Origin: Thereva unica
Taxonomy: Eukaryota > Arthropoda > Insecta > Diptera > Therevidae
Assembly: GCA_949987705.1 (NCBI GenBank)
Contig: OX465281.1
Span: 242,689,143 to 242,753,142 of the forward strand
Direction of reading: 5' to 3'
Length of the DNA stretch: 64,000 bases
Shown here: positions 42,538 to 53,490 of the stretch, in pieces
Layout of the letters: every line of letters begins with the position of its first letter
Numbering within the stretch: position 1 is the stretch's first letter
The notes under the pieces: generated by a model
Seen by the model: only the letters and a program-made list of their open reading frames with translations
Database searches by the model: none
Told to the model about the DNA's origin: nothing
Made by a program: the position numbers and the translations under genes

Positions 42538-43920
42538 ATGGCGAGTCAACAAGTCTGCAAGCTGTGCTCTTCGGAAATTGTCCGAGATGGGATTTTTTGC
42601 GATGGTGTATGTGGAGGCGTTTTTCACCTCACCTGCCTCAATCCTCAAGTAAGTGGCAAACCTCCGACCCCTAGAGGGTCAACTTGCAATGAATGCTTCA
42701 ACATTCAACCCTGCCACGTCCTAAGACTAATGAAAGACATTTCTGATGTCTTTCTCGATGGACATGAAAAAGTCATGGGTCGTTTTAACACCTTCTCTGG
42801 AAATGTCTCACATTTTCAGATGTTAGCCGATGATGTCCAGTCGATCAACGTCCGCCTTGATAGCTTATCAGACACCCTTGATTCTGTTGCGTCCAACTCG
42901 GGTTCCCTAATGAATAAACTCCAAGAAATTTCTTCCCGGGTTGCAACAGTCTTTGACTCGATCGACGATATACATTCAGCGATTGTCAATCCTGTCACCA
43001 CTTCATCCTGCTCTGTCAACTCCTTAGCTCCTCTTCATCCAATATTAGACGACATTAAAAGGAGCACGAAGCGTGTTCGGGCTGATATTGAATCGCTGTC
43101 AACAGCAGTGGTGCAAAATCACAATGCCCTGAGTTCTCTATCGCTAAAATTTGAAAATGTTTGTGATAGAATAAACTCCCCCTCGGTGGCGCCAGTATCT
43201 TATGACGCCTCGCATGTAGGGGAGCAGCTTCTTTCTACACCCTGTCCCACAGCTGTTTCTCTAACGGCGGATGATGCAGCTGCTCTTAACACCACAGCCC
43301 TGAACGACCCGGTCATAACACTTGAAAAGGGCACTTCGGTGGAGACTGCCCCCAGCCTGGCTCATGACCACAAGAAAGCCCGTAGAAAGAATGGAAAACG
43401 CAAACGCAGTCGTAAAGTTAACGTTACGGATGCTGTCACTGCAAATCCCTATCTAAGCTCGTCTATCCGCGCACCCTCACTTCCAATGGGCTCAAACTAT
43501 ATCCCAGAACCGGTTGCGGCATCAACCTCTTCTATTAGTATCATTGGACCGTCGGGCACTGGAGATGCTGAGTCTCCGGTAACCTGCACTAATCTGACAA
43601 CGGTACCCAGGCCACGAACTATTTTCATTTCGCGTTTCTCCCCAGAAACTACGTGCGAGGCAATTAAAGAATACCTAATGGGGAAAACTATTAATCCTGC
43701 TACAGTCTCCTGCAGGAAGATCAGCAATGTCTCCAAACCGGTTGCGTCTTTCATCTTGACTGCACCGCCCAATACCGCTGAAAAGCTTTTAGACCCCACG
43801 TTCTGGCCTCCTGGTGCCTTTTCAAAATGTTTTGTCCCCCGCACGCGCGAGCAGCGCACTCCTGATACTCTACAAGTTTCAAAAAACTTAAGACGCTTTC
43901 CCTCTATTACCAAAATGTGA
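42538..43920 (+). CDS. LINE ORF1 protein with PHD-like zinc finger
   Basis: 460 codons. Residues 7-55 form a PHD-type Cys/His finger, starting CKLCSSEIVRDGIFCDGVCG with FHLTC and CNEC following. PHD-bearing ORF1 proteins are known from CR1 and related insect LINEs, where they help form the ribonucleoprotein. A long Ser-rich, coiled-coil-prone middle (about 80-210) follows, then a basic patch KKARRKNGKRKRSRK (about 280-295), and a C-terminal part with RTIFISRFSPETTCEAIKEYL, which resembles an RRM-like/zinc-knuckle-free end. Codons 449-450 lie in the heptamer A AAA AAC, ten codons before the stop, where the reading frame of ORF2 is one base back. Confidence 0.85.
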   Translation: MASQQVCKLCSSEIVRDGIFCDGVCGGVFHLTCLNPQVSGKPPTPRGSTCNECFNIQPCHVLRLMKDISDVFLDGHEKVMGRFNTFSGNVSHFQMLADDVQSINVRLDSLSDTLDSVASNSGSLMNKLQEISSRVATVFDSIDDIHSAIVNPVTTSSCSVNSLAPLHPILDDIKRSTKRVRADIESLSTAVVQNHNALSSLSLKFENVCDRINSPSVAPVSYDASHVGEQLLSTPCPTAVSLTADDAAALNTTALNDPVITLEKGTSVETAPSLAHDHKKARRKNGKRKRSRKVNVTDAVTANPYLSSSIRAPSLPMGSNYIPEPVAASTSSISIIGPSGTGDAESPVTCTNLTTVPRPRTIFISRFSPETTCEAIKEYLMGKTINPATVSCRKISNVSKPVASFILTAPPNTAEKLLDPTFWPPGAFSKCFVPRTREQRTPDTLQVSKNLRRFPSITKM

Positions 43921-46775
43921 GGGGAATCAGATCTAAAACCCAAGATGTGTTTCTGTCGACTTCGGCCAGTGATTTCGATATAATCGCTTTTACAGAAACA
44001 TGGCTATACAGTGGGATTCTTAATGCCGAACTTTTCGACTCTTCCTTCCAAGTTTTTCGGAGGGATAGATATATTGACTCGGAGGCTCGTGGAGGTGGTG
44101 TACTACTTGCATGTAGTAACCTTCTCAACTGTTGCTTAATAACGCTTCCTGATTTTTCCAACACTTTAGACATTGAGGTCCTCGCTCTCAAAGTCTCCCT
44201 TGTTCATAACAACTTATTCTTAATCTGCTGTTACATCCCACCAGATATGTTCAGCACTCTTGACGATAGAGGTCAAAATCTCTATGATATTCTAATCGCT
44301 TGCATAAATCATATCCAAGATATGATGGATTCCAAAGTTGAACTCCTACTTGTAGGTGATTTTAACTTACCCAATGTTAAATGGGTATCGTGCGATGATG
44401 ACGATAACTACCTTCCTGGAAACAACCTTAACTCTAAGGAATCCAGCTTTCTGAATTCCTTATTTTCCTGCGGCTTGTGCCAAATGAGCGGTGTGAATAA
44501 TATTTTAGGAAGGCGGCTAGATCTTGTATTCTTTTCCGACTCAGACAACATGAATGTTGAGCCTAGCTCAATTGTCTTGTCACCTGTCGATAATTATCAC
44601 CCTCCTCTCCTACTGAGCTATTGTTCTGTCTTTAACAATAAGCCAATCCCAGAGGAGCCAACTTTTACCTTTAACTTTAAAAAAGCCAACCTTGAGGAAC
44701 TGTCATCCAAGCTCACTTCGGTCGATTTCAATTGGTTGCTCTTACCTAATGAGTTGGATGTCGATGTAGCCAGATTTTACTCCGTCCTGTATGAAACTTT
44801 CGCATCCTGTGTACCTATCGAGCCGTTAAAATCATCCAGATCATCCCCACCGTGGTACAACAACGAGTTGAGACGTACCAAAAACCTGAAGAATAAACTC
44901 TGGAAAAACTACCTGAAGAAGAAAGACACTGCGAGTTTCGATGCATTTCTCAATTGCTATGACCAATTTCATGCTCTCTCCGAAACCCTCTATAAAGAGT
45001 ACCTCAGAAACATGGAAGGTAAAGTGTTTGGTGATTCCAGAGCATTCTTTCAATTTATCAACACAAAGAAAAAAGTTGATAATTACCCTTACACCATGAA
45101 ATACGAGAACTCCCTTAGTTCTAATTCAGCAGAAATTTGTGACAATTTTGCATCGTTCTTCCTCAAATCTTTCTCGTCCCCTGTATTCCAACCAGATGAA
45201 GACAATTTTCGACATATCAATGCAATCCAAGCGGCTCAAAACTTTTCCCTGTCTATAACCAGGGATGATATCTCGAAGCATATAAATGAACTTCCACAAG
45301 ACTTTTCGTCCGGCCCTGATGGAGTCCCTCCAGCTGTTCTAAAATCCTGTGCAGGGGCCCTACTGTCTCCTCTTCTATGTTTATTTCAAAAATCCCTAAA
45401 TAAAGGGCGCTTCCCAACCTTATGGAAGAACTCTTTTATAATACCCGTCCATAAGAAAGGCTGTAAAAACGAAATATCTAATTATAGGCCAATTGCGAAG
45501 TTATCGTCTATACCAAAACTCTTCGAATCTATTATTTATTCTGCTATCGCCCCTATCTGCAAGAGGCTTATCTCAACAAACCAACATGGTTTTCTTGCAG
45601 CCCGTTCCACTACTACTAATTTACTGGAGTTCTCTTCACACACAATTAGAGGCTTTGTCACTGGCTGCCAAACTGACTGTGTCTATACAGATTTTAGTAA
45701 GGCTTTCGACAAGCTCTCCCACTCTATTATAGTTCTTAAACTAAAGAAATTAGGCTTTCCGCATGCCCTTGTGGATTGGTTCCAGTCGTACTTAGCCGAT
45801 AGAACCTACCAGGTTCTATTCCGCGGAGTCAAATCGAAGAATATCGAAGCGTCCTCTGGAGTCCCGCAAGGCAGCCATCTTGGCCCTCTTCTTTTTATTT
45901 TATCAATTGACGATATTGTTACACTGCTAAAGCACTGTAAAATCCTTATTTACGCTGATGACATCAAACTGTATCGCCACATAAGGAGTATAGAGGATTG
46001 CAAACTTCTGCAAGCAGATCTAAACACCTTCTATTCTTGGTGTTCCAACAACAACCTTGTGCTTAATATTAGTAAATGCGAGATCATGACTTTTTGTAGG
46101 AAACGTGGTGTTATAACTTATGACTATACTTTCCTTGACAACAAGGTCTCCCGTACTGAATCTGTAATCGATCTTGGGGTTAGGTTAGAAAGTAAGTTGG
46201 ATTTCTCCACCCACATCAATTATATCTCCTCTAAGGGCAATTCAGTCCTGGGATTTATAAAAAGATGGTCCAAAGAGTTCAACAACCCCCTCGTCACTAA
46301 ACACCTGTACGTATCTTTGGTTAGGCCTTTGCTTGACTACGCTTCCCAGGTATGGTCTCCTTACTACTCCTCCCATGTTAGTAGAATCGAATCGGTTCAA
46401 AGGAAGTTCGTCCGGTTTGCACTCAGCCACCTCCCATGGGATGACCCACTCGCTCTTCCGCCTTATGAGAACAGACTTAAATTGCTCAACTTAAGCTCCC
46501 TCCATAAGCGCCGTGAGGTCGCTGACGTTATATTCGTTCATCGACTGATGAATGACAAGGTGGACTCTGGTTTCTTAAGAAACCGCGCGTCATTTAGAGT
46601 GAATAACTACAACCTGAGAGGTGAACCTCTTTTGCACATTAATTCCTCTAACACCAATTATGGCATGTTCGAACCCGTTAATCGCATGCTTATAAATACT
46701 AACAACAATAGGAGTGTGTTTAGCTTGCTAACCAGTGAAGTTGTCCTTAAAAGGACCCTTCTCAATGTGGCGTGA
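43866..46775 (+). CDS. LINE ORF2: AP endonuclease and reverse transcriptase
   Basis: The frame is open from 43866, overlaps ORF1 by 55 bases, and has no ATG before the conserved start YYQNVRGIRSKT. The endonuclease shows FTETWLY, VGDFNLPNVKW (Asp near 44358) and SPVDNYHPP. The RT shows GPDGVPPAVLKSC, NYRPIAKLSSIPKLFESI, YTDFSKAFDKLSHS, SSGVPQGSHLGPLLF and IYADDIKLYR (catalytic pair near 45957), followed by the thumb LVRPLLDYASQVWSP. No stop interrupts about 960 codons. The protein makes target-primed cDNA copies. Entry of ribosomes is probably by -1 frameshifting from ORF1 or by reinitiation. Confidence 0.9.
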   Translation, partial: YSTSFKKLKTLSLYYQNVRGIRSKTQDVFLSTSASDFDIIAFTETWLYSGILNAELFDSSFQVFRRDRYIDSEARGGGVLLACSNLLNCCLITLPDFSNTLDIEVLALKVSLVHNNLFLICCYIPPDMFSTLDDRGQNLYDILIACINHIQDMMDSKVELLLVGDFNLPNVKWVSCDDDDNYLPGNNLNSKESSFLNSLFSCGLCQMSGVNNILGRRLDLVFFSDSDNMNVEPSSIVLSPVDNYHPPLLLSYCSVFNNKPIPEEPTFTFNFKKANLEELSSKLTSVDFNWLLLPNELDVDVARFYSVLYETFASCVPIEPLKSSRSSPPWYNNELRRTKNLKNKLWKNYLKKKDTASFDAFLNCYDQFHALSETLYKEYLRNMEGKVFGDSRAFFQFINTKKKVDNYPYTMKYENSLSSNSAEICDNFASFFLKSFSSPVFQPDEDNFRHINAIQAAQNFSLSITRDDISKHINELPQDFSSGPDGVPPAVLKSCAGALLSPLLCLFQKSLNKGRFPTLWKNSFIIPVHKKGCKNEISNYRPIAKLSSIPKLFESIIYSAIAPICKRLISTNQHGFLAARSTTTNLLEFSSHTIRGFVTGCQTDCVYTDFSKAFDKLSHSIIVLKLKKLGFPHALVDWFQSYLADRTYQVLFRGVKSKNIEASSGVPQGSHLGPLLFILSIDDIVTLLKHCKILIYADDIKLYRHIRSIEDCKLLQADLNTFYSWCSNNNLVLNISKCEIMTFCRKRGVITYDYTFLDNKVSRTESVIDLGVRLESKLDFSTHINYISSKGNSVLGFIKRWSKEFNNPLVTKHLYVSLVRPLLDYASQVWSPYYSSHVSRIESVQRKFVRFALSHLPWDDPLALPPYENRLKLLNLSSLHKRREVADVIFVHRLMNDKVDSGFLRNRASFRVNNYNLRGEPLLHINSSNTNYGMFEPVNRMLINTNNNRSVFSLLTSEVVLKRTLLNVA
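43881..43887 (+). promoter_or_regulatory. Putative -1 ribosomal frameshift site A AAA AAC
   Basis: The heptamer is in the ORF1 frame (codons 43882-43884 AAA and 43885-43887 AAC), the classical slippery arrangement. A -1 slip enters the open ORF2 frame. Ten bases on, TTCCCTC (43898-43904) can pair with GAGGGGAA (43919-43926) with one bulge, a possible stimulatory stem. Confidence 0.55.
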
Positions 46776-46929
46776 CTCTCTACGTGCTCCACTTCCTTTT
46801 TAGTTTTGCATGCTCCTCTGTTTAATGTTTTTGATCTTTTATGTTTTTAATATTTTATGTTTGCATGTCTCAGCTGAGCCACGGCAGTGGTAAATATTTC
46901 TCAGCCCTGCTGGGAAGTGTGCCTTCTGT

Positions 46930-46953
46930 CTTAGAAGGGAAACTCTATATATG

Positions 46954-47030
<77 letters not shown>

Positions 47031-47045
47031 GTATGTATATATAGG
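46930..47045. repeat. (TA)n/(TATG)n microsatellite
   Basis: Uninterrupted TA run with TATG/TGTA edges in the LINE 3' region. Confidence 0.9.
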
Positions 47046-47104
47046 CTTTCATGCTTAGCTGTAAAGTGCGCCTTCTGTGCTAGAAGGGTTAACTCTAGAA
47101 TTAA

Positions 47105-48290
47105 AAGTCGTTCTTCCAACATGGTTGAACGCAAATAGGTTTTGATTAGTTTTAGTTTAGAAAAACTTCGCTCGCCACTTGCTACCGATACTGGAAGGGT
47201 TAGAAGAATTCTTAAAGAAACGACAAGATTAGGCACACTTTCACAAAGTTTATGATCTAAAATGAATTGAAGTATATCTGATGGTGGCATAGATTTTGGA
47301 AGTCTTCGAGCTATAGTCAGAACTTCACAACATAAGTCTTCACCATCGATATCCTTCATTTCATTATGAGTTAAAAATGTTTCGAAATTTTTGCACTTTT
47401 GAAGCATATCTTTAGCACACGTTTCTTTCAGAGCGTGCATATCAAACAAAAATCCAAAAATGGAATTATATTTTTCTAATTGTTCGAATCTTTCTTCAAT
47501 TGACTGAATTGCAACATCCAAAATTGCATAAAAAAAGTCCACTTTGAATTTTTGCTTGGTATCATGTGTTTCCTCGTCTTGGCCTTCATATTCAAATTGT
47601 CGTTTCTTTTTCTGATTTTCTCTGATGCGAATTCGGTTGAAATTTCCGTCATTAGCAATTTCGGTTGCAGCTTGTAAAATTCGTTCAAATCCTTCATCAC
47701 ATCGACAATCCATGAGGTATTTTTTGTAACTTGCAATTGTTTTATGGCTAAGTGTAAATCAGCATCAATTTTTTGCAATAGTTTACTAGTTAAGTTTATT
47801 TCGAACAGGATATTGAACCACGTTACAAGAGATACAATCAATTCAAATTTGCTTATTTCCTTAGCCAATGCTTTAGCTTCAATTCTTGTGATATTTCCAG
47901 AGGAACTTACAAGTTTTTCGTCAGTGGAAATATCTACCAAAGCATCATAAACGTCTCCCAAATTGTATCTTAAAGGTTTTAAAGCTTCAATACGTGATTC
48001 CCATCTTGTATCTCTATCACAGAGGTTTCACTGTTCAAGCTGACTTTGGCAAATGAGCTTCCAAAACTTGCCACCTCTTAGTTGAAACGGCCAAAAAATT
48101 ATATAATTTTTGAATCAAATTAAAAAATTTGGTAGCTTCTAAACAACACGCTGCAGCATCGTTGACCACTAAATTCAGTGAATGTGCATTACAAAGGAAG
48201 AAAAATGCACGGGGATTTAAATTCAAAAAAAATTTTTGCACCCCATTATCCTTTCCGGGCCGGAAATCTGGCGCCCCCCAAAAATCGGCG
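47105..48290 (-). pseudogene. hAT transposase, central and hATC part (broken)
   Basis: Three minus-strand pieces in adjacent frames. About 48240-48050 reads FFLCNAHSLNLVVNDAAACC and KLYNFLAVSTKRW. The middle (47960-47700) is helical. 47713-47105 ends in SVASGERSFSKLKLIKTYLR then STMLEERL, the hATC dimerisation domain. The similarity is to zinc-finger-MYM/DUF4371-like hAT transposases. The N-terminal zinc finger and first catalytic region are missing next to the right end, and frameshifts occur near 47700 and 48030. The last part of the protein is on the other side of the LINE. Confidence 0.85.
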
Positions 48291-48335
48291 CCCTAGGCGA
48301 CCGACTAGTTCGCCTTAATGGTAGCGCCGGCCCTG

Positions 48336-48343
48336 GTAACTAG
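48336..48343. repeat. Target-site duplication GTAACTAG (right)
   Basis: Exact repeat of 40282-40289. Confidence 0.93.
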
Positions 48344-48649
48344 ACAAACAAGGGGAGAAGTATTATTTACCGGGGTTGGGGTTTGGTTGTCCTGTGTTCG
48401 AAGGTGACCCGAAAATGGCACAATCAAGGAGCCCTCGCTACAAGACAGGGTACATGGCCCTAGGCCACATCGAGTTCAAACTTCCGCTGCAATGCTGCTG
48501 TAAAAAATCCTGCTGAAGGGATGATTGTTAGAGTATGGCGGTGGGATCAATATTGATCTATATTCTGAGGAGCTTGGGAGAGCCTACGGTGCAGTGAAAA
48601 GATACAACAGTCTCTCTAGTTTTCTCCTGAAACCGATAGAGTAAGTTCT

Positions 48650-49060
48650 AGACTAGCATATTATGGTGGAACTCACTACACTGCTTGCGATTCGCCTACT
48701 GGCTGGGAAAATCTTCGGGACTGCCATATAAATATGAGCATAGTAGGGCTGATAGTTGATTTTAGCTGTCGGTTCTGCAGAGGAGCTACCGAAACAGTGA
48801 ATCACTTCTTGTCCGACTGTGAAGGCCCCCATACACGGTCAAATTGGTTGTACATCCAGAATTTCATCAAACCCATAAGAGCAACGAGTTTTGGTCGGCC
48901 GACCGGCCCACAATCGATAGTTTTGGTTGTACATCCGCCCTTCGATGTACATCCAATTTGACCGTGTATGGGGGCCTTGAGACTACACCGCGGAAGAGTT
49001 TGGGTCTCCCACCGCGTAATGCCACTGCATTTTTCGAGGTGACAGGCCAAAAAAACGAGT
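48650..49060 (+). mobile_element. Jockey/R1-like LINE ORF2 tail, interrupted by a MITE
   Basis: About 48715-48825 reads CHINMSIVGLIVDFSCRFCR then GATETVNHFLSDCEG, the terminal zinc-knuckle region of LINE ORF2. The MITE at 48823-48977 breaks it; the continuation after 48978 is less certain. Confidence 0.65.
48823..48977. mobile_element. 155-bp MITE
   Basis: Inverted ends AGGCCCCCATACACGGTCAA (both arms continue 'attgg.tgtacatc'), flanked by TGA on each side. A 3-bp duplication and GGCC-type ends are compatible with a PIF/Harbinger-derived MITE. Confidence 0.75.
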
Positions 49061-49349
49061 TGTATTTGATTCGAAACCCTATGTAGTATTTAAAGTTAAT
49101 GAACGAAATCCTTGTCTTTAATGTTTTTTTGGACATCTGGAGCATACAGTCAGTTATACACGGTCCTCCAAAATGGATCAGAATCTGTTCAGTACCTTGT
49201 TGGAGGAAGTTGATTATTTTTTTGGAAGCACACATTACCTTATTACTTTGTCTTAGAAGCATAGAATTCGAGCACAATGGAGAATGAGTTGGAAAGAGTT
49301 GGGAATGAGCTTACATTCAATTAGTAAAAATCCGGCTCTTCAGTTCAGT

Positions 49350-49610
49350 TTAATGGCACTACAGCCCAAATCGAGCCTTGGCCTTCTTCAGTTTTCTCTT
49401 CCAACCTTCTCGCTCACTGGCTAGAGTCGTCCATTTTCATACGCCCAACAAGTGTACAGAGTCTGTTTCTACGGCTTCAAACCATCTTTTCCTCGATCGT
49501 CCTGCTGGCCTGTCAGCGATTATGACTCCTTTATATATCTTCTTCCCTTCTCTGTTTTCCGTCATTCGCTCTACATGTCCTACCCATCGTAGCCTATACG
49601 TGAATATGTG
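49350..49610 (-). mobile_element. RTE-like LINE 3' fragment
   Basis: The minus strand reads YRWVGHVERMTENREGKKIY, KGVIIADRPAGRSRKRWFEA and WKWTTLASEREGWKRKLK with one or two shifts, the conserved C-terminus of RTE-like ORF2. Confidence 0.75.
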
Positions 49611-51539
49611 AATAGATAACCTTTAAAATGGCTGTTAAGTTTGTAACGGTCGGTTTTAATAAGTGTATTCCCCTAGCGGAAAGTTGTAGTGATGAACTGA
49701 AAATCACTTCCCGATATGAAAAATTAAGATAAAAATAGGCGGCAAAACAAAACAAATTATAATTTTGATGGGAAAAAAAATGAAAGTTTGAGTTTTTGTG
49801 GAGCTTTGATGGGGAGAGAAGTTATAAAAAGTGGCCGGACGTAAAACTATTTTTATAATTTGGAATTTAATTAGTTTCAAAGAAACTTTGTAGTTAATTC
49901 GCGCTGTTCATTTAACCGACCGGCAATCAAATAACACAAATGATTTTGTTGCACGTCTGGAGATTTAAGAAAATCAGAGTGCAGTAATGGCTATTCAGGA
50001 AGAAGTGGTGTTGCTATGCTGGTGAATCAGCAAGGATTGGCTGCGGTCCTGTCTTTCTCTTAATGAAGATTCAATTTTTTATCAAGCAGAAGCCTAACAC
50101 ATCAAATTTCCATAAGATCTCTTATAATCAACATTGCAAGAAACGAAGCCTGCAACTGTATGGGTACAAAAAGGTGGTATTCATTATATGTTCTTGCAGC
50201 TTGCGTTCGATCACCTGGAGAAGATTCGAGCTGAGTAGGGCTCAGAAGAACCTAATTATCTGGCTCGTATTTTGGCTGGAAAAAGGGTTTTTCCTAACTT
50301 TTTCAGTGGTTTGGTGTTGTGTCAACTTCCCTCCTCTCGATTGACACCCACAAACATTGCTAGAGTGTGTTGGCCTTGCTACTTGTGGCCGACATTGAGA
50401 CCATAAGATATTGCTGGAACAATAAAGTATTTATTTTCTACAAAACGGTTGCGTCATTAAAGGGAGCTAAATAAATTTTCGCGGGTGCATACAATTGGCC
50501 TTCCAGCTAAGGTACCCGCAGTTCACGGTGCCCAAGGTACCCCGCTCCTTAACAGAATCATAACAATTATCAAGCCGGTTCTCAAGAAATCGTCTGGAAG
50601 AGAAAGAGACCAATTTTATGCATTTGTTTAAATTATACATTTGTTGGTAGTTTATACAATTATAATGATATATTAGATATATTACTTAACATTTATTAAC
50701 TCTTATTAACCTTTATTATCACTGTTAACAACAATAATATTACCTATGACTTACTTTAACACATTTTAATTCTTTTCTTGTTGTTTGAAACTTTCGCGTC
50801 CATTTTACTAACAGTAACAACTACGTTAAGTCTTGTTGTAAGAAGACAACGTACTGGGCCCAGGGCGTCGTTTTGGTTCTTTTTTATAGTTAATACTTAC
50901 GAAATTTTGTTAAAGTTTACTTCATGGTTACTAGTGTTACGTTTTTTTGTTACTAGTGAAGTCTAATTCAGTTCTTTTCTTTTTTTCACTTACTTATACA
51001 AACACACTTTTATACATTTTTTCTGGTTGTCTATATATGTGAACCCATTTGTTTCTGGTGTAGTAAATAAAATTGAATTACTTTCTCCCGTAATCATACT
51101 CGTCTTTCAAATAGGCATGAGGGCCTAAGAGGGCTAAATTTCTTTCAGGATGGCCGGCGGATTTCCCTCCAAGATTCTCTCTAGGGGTGCCCATTGAATA
51201 ATGTCGCTTCCACTGGTAGACATCAATGGCGCTCGGTGCTGAGCGACGTGCCTCGTGAATGGACTGAGGAGGACTTCGACTTAACCTTGAGGTAAGTGGT
51301 GAACCATATCTGTATCGTCCCGGCCACACACCCCACGACCCCCCCGGCGAGCTAGTGAACTCCGTGTGGCCGGCAGCATATCCCCCTGACATTAGTATCG
51401 GCGGTTGGGGAGGATAGGAGTTCCGGAATTTTTTTTCTTATGTATGGTATTGACTCCTTGGTCATGCTTTTCCGGGCTTCTGGCTAGGGGGGCAATACCT
51501 CGCATAAGTGGCGCCCAATAGATAGTCGCGCCATTATGC
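49611..51539. other. No supportable gene
   Basis: AT-rich. The minus frame 51078-51392 (104 codons, Arg/Pro/Ser-rich) has a composition unlike its surroundings and may be transposon-derived, but I recognise no domain. Confidence 0.35.
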
Positions 51540-52725
51540 TGTTACAAGTTATATGGTTTTCAATTCATTAGTTATGAGACTAGCCAAGTAAGAGGAAAGG
51601 GTTTGGGCGCACAGATAGGGCTCCAATATGAAGAGTTGTTGAATTTAGTTTTGAAACTCTAGACATTTTTCCATAACCTGCCTCAAGGTGAAAATCTGTT
51701 CAGTCGTTGATTTGCCTGGGCTGAAGCCACACTGGCCTATAATGTTTCTGGCATATGGGGCCATCTTGTTTTGTAGGATAGCGGAGAATATTTTATACGC
51801 GGTACTCAACAACATGCACGCTGTGATATCTCCTTTTATATGTACCGGGCAGAGGATGCCTTTTCTCCTGTCAGCCTTCTGACATCGCTTCCTGCTCCCA
51901 TACTAGCCCAATTAATTCATGATTCGCTTGGTGTAACGTAGGTCCTCCATATTTATGCTGTAAACATACTAAGGGCGACGGCGACGGTGCACACAAATTA
52001 AAAAGCACACACAAGAATAATCATCTTCGACATCCGAATGCTACACACGCGCACAGGAACATACGAGAATAGCAACACAATCCCATGTCACACCGCCCAG
52101 GCAACTTTGAGGGGCGACGGCTACGAAATAGAACTTGGATTGATTGAGTCGCCACTCTCGGCGACCTCGTCGTCGAGTGGTCTGCATATTGTGCTGCACC
52201 CTTCATACTCATAGAAAAGCTGTGTGTTCTATTCGTTTTTGCCAGTCGCTGTGGGAACTATTTTCGCCCTTAGTATGTTTACAGCATTAACCAGCTCCGC
52301 TGGGATGCCGTCTGAACCCAAGGCTTTGTTGGTTTTGAGCCGGGCTATGGCTCTACTAACTTCTTCTATGCTTGGTGACGGCAGCATAGCATTATCATCA
52401 GATGTTGCTGGAGCCTCCGAATCCTCAGTTAGCTCGCCATTTAGCAATTCATGAAAATGTTCCTCCCATCGTTCCAAGATGCCTTTGTCCTTGCAGTATG
52501 TGCAACGTGTTGTGAATTGCGTTATACTGCGGACTCTTCGGTAGAACTCCCGCGCCTGGTGCGGCCGTCGCTCTCTGTACTGTTCTAGTTCACAGACAAG
52601 TTTGTTTTTCCCAGACTTCCTTTTTTCGTCTGTGAATTCTCTTTCCTTCTTTTCTGAGCTCTTTATAATTCTCTTCGCGTACCTTTGTTCTCTGAGGCTG
52701 CTGTATTGGTAGGTACGCATCATTT
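51540..52725 (-). mobile_element. RTE-like LINE ORF2 fragment, interrupted
   Basis: The segment 52723-52229 (minus) reads YRRVRSITQFTTRCTYCKDK, ERWEEHFHELLNGELTED and then RAIARLKTNKALGSDGIPAE, the linker and start of RT. About 51895-51650 continues with LLSTAYKIFSAILQNKMAPY and CGFSPGKSTTEQIFTLRQVM. Between them (about 51905-52220) lies unrelated sequence, an insertion or rearrangement. The catalytic YADD part is absent. Confidence 0.8.
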
Positions 52726-53249
52726 TACGTTCAGTTGCTAGCTTGCTAGCTGTTCACTCGCTATCGCAAGGGACCATCAAGCGGAATTTGGGGAATTGTT
52801 TTGGGGGGAATTTAAAGCAGGTCTTATATAAGAAGCAGATTAGAAGCAGATTGAGTGATACAATAAAGAGAAGACCAGCATGGATGCTTTGCGATTTAGA
52901 TTCGGCACAATGTTATACAACCTTCATTGGAATTTAGATAACAGACTAGGGTGCCAGACAGGCAGACTAGGACTTTCTCAAAGGACTTAGAACTACCTAG
53001 AGTAACTAGACAGTCACCAAAACTATATATACTTGATATTGCTCGACAAAGTCTATAAAGGCTCGGGCACACAGAAAGCGCTCTGTCGCGGCGGGCAGCG
53101 ATCCAGCGGTCACCGCGGCGGTCTGCGATATGGGGCTACACAGAGAACGCGATATTTTTGTGTGAGCGGTCCAGTCTGGTCGCGTTCTTCTAGGGAAATA
53201 GTAGTGAATTTTCTTATTTATTTACATATATTGAGTATGACCTCGGACG

Positions 53250-53490
53250 AAGGACTCCTCCTTCTGTTATTAGCTTTGCAAGGAAAAAGAAGAAAAGACG
53301 ATGTTGGGCCCATGAAATTAATAAGAAGAGAGAACAATTAGGGGAATACCACCGCTTATGTATAGAATTGGAGTCACATGAAGATAGATTTTTCAAGTAT
53401 TTTCGTATGTCTCGAGAATGTTTCGAGGAATTGCATGATTTGATAAAATGCAGGATTGAAAAGTGTACTACAAACGAGAAAACCAATTGA
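53250..53490 (+). pseudogene. Harbinger transposase, N-terminal fragment
   Basis: The plus strand reads WAHEINKKREQLGEYHRLCI, then DRFFKYFRMSRECFEELHDL and a stop at about 53489. This is the helical region preceding the DDE catalytic domain of PIF/Harbinger transposases (family DDE_Tnp_4); the catalytic part itself is deleted. Confidence 0.7.

Larger units (their letters stand above)
41957..47104 (+). mobile_element. Full-length CR1/Jockey-like LINE, 5.1 kb, both ORFs intact
   Basis: It interrupts a hAT transposase codon run and is flanked by AAGTC (41952-41956 and 47105-47109), a short target duplication. A 5' leader of about 580 bp, ORF1 (42538-43920), ORF2 (to 46775) and a 3' part with a TA microsatellite (46930-47045) are present. 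The word GCCTTCTGTCTTAGAAGGG occurs on both sides of the microsatellite (46922 and 47070), so the 3' end carries a duplicated terminal unit. Intact frames suggest a young, possibly active copy. Confidence 0.85.
40290..48335. mobile_element. hAT element (8.0 kb) with nested insertions
   Basis: The ends are CAGGGCCGGCGC on both strands with an exact 8-bp duplication. GGCGCCCTAGGCGA occurs subterminally at both sides (40311 and 48287). The transposase is on the minus strand and lacks its N-terminal part, which should lie next to the right end. Nested inside are a SWIM-finger element (40527-41758) and a full-length LINE (41957-47104) that splits the transposase. Original hAT sequence is therefore only about 1.7 kb. 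It is a deleted, non-autonomous copy serving as a landing pad. Confidence 0.92.
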
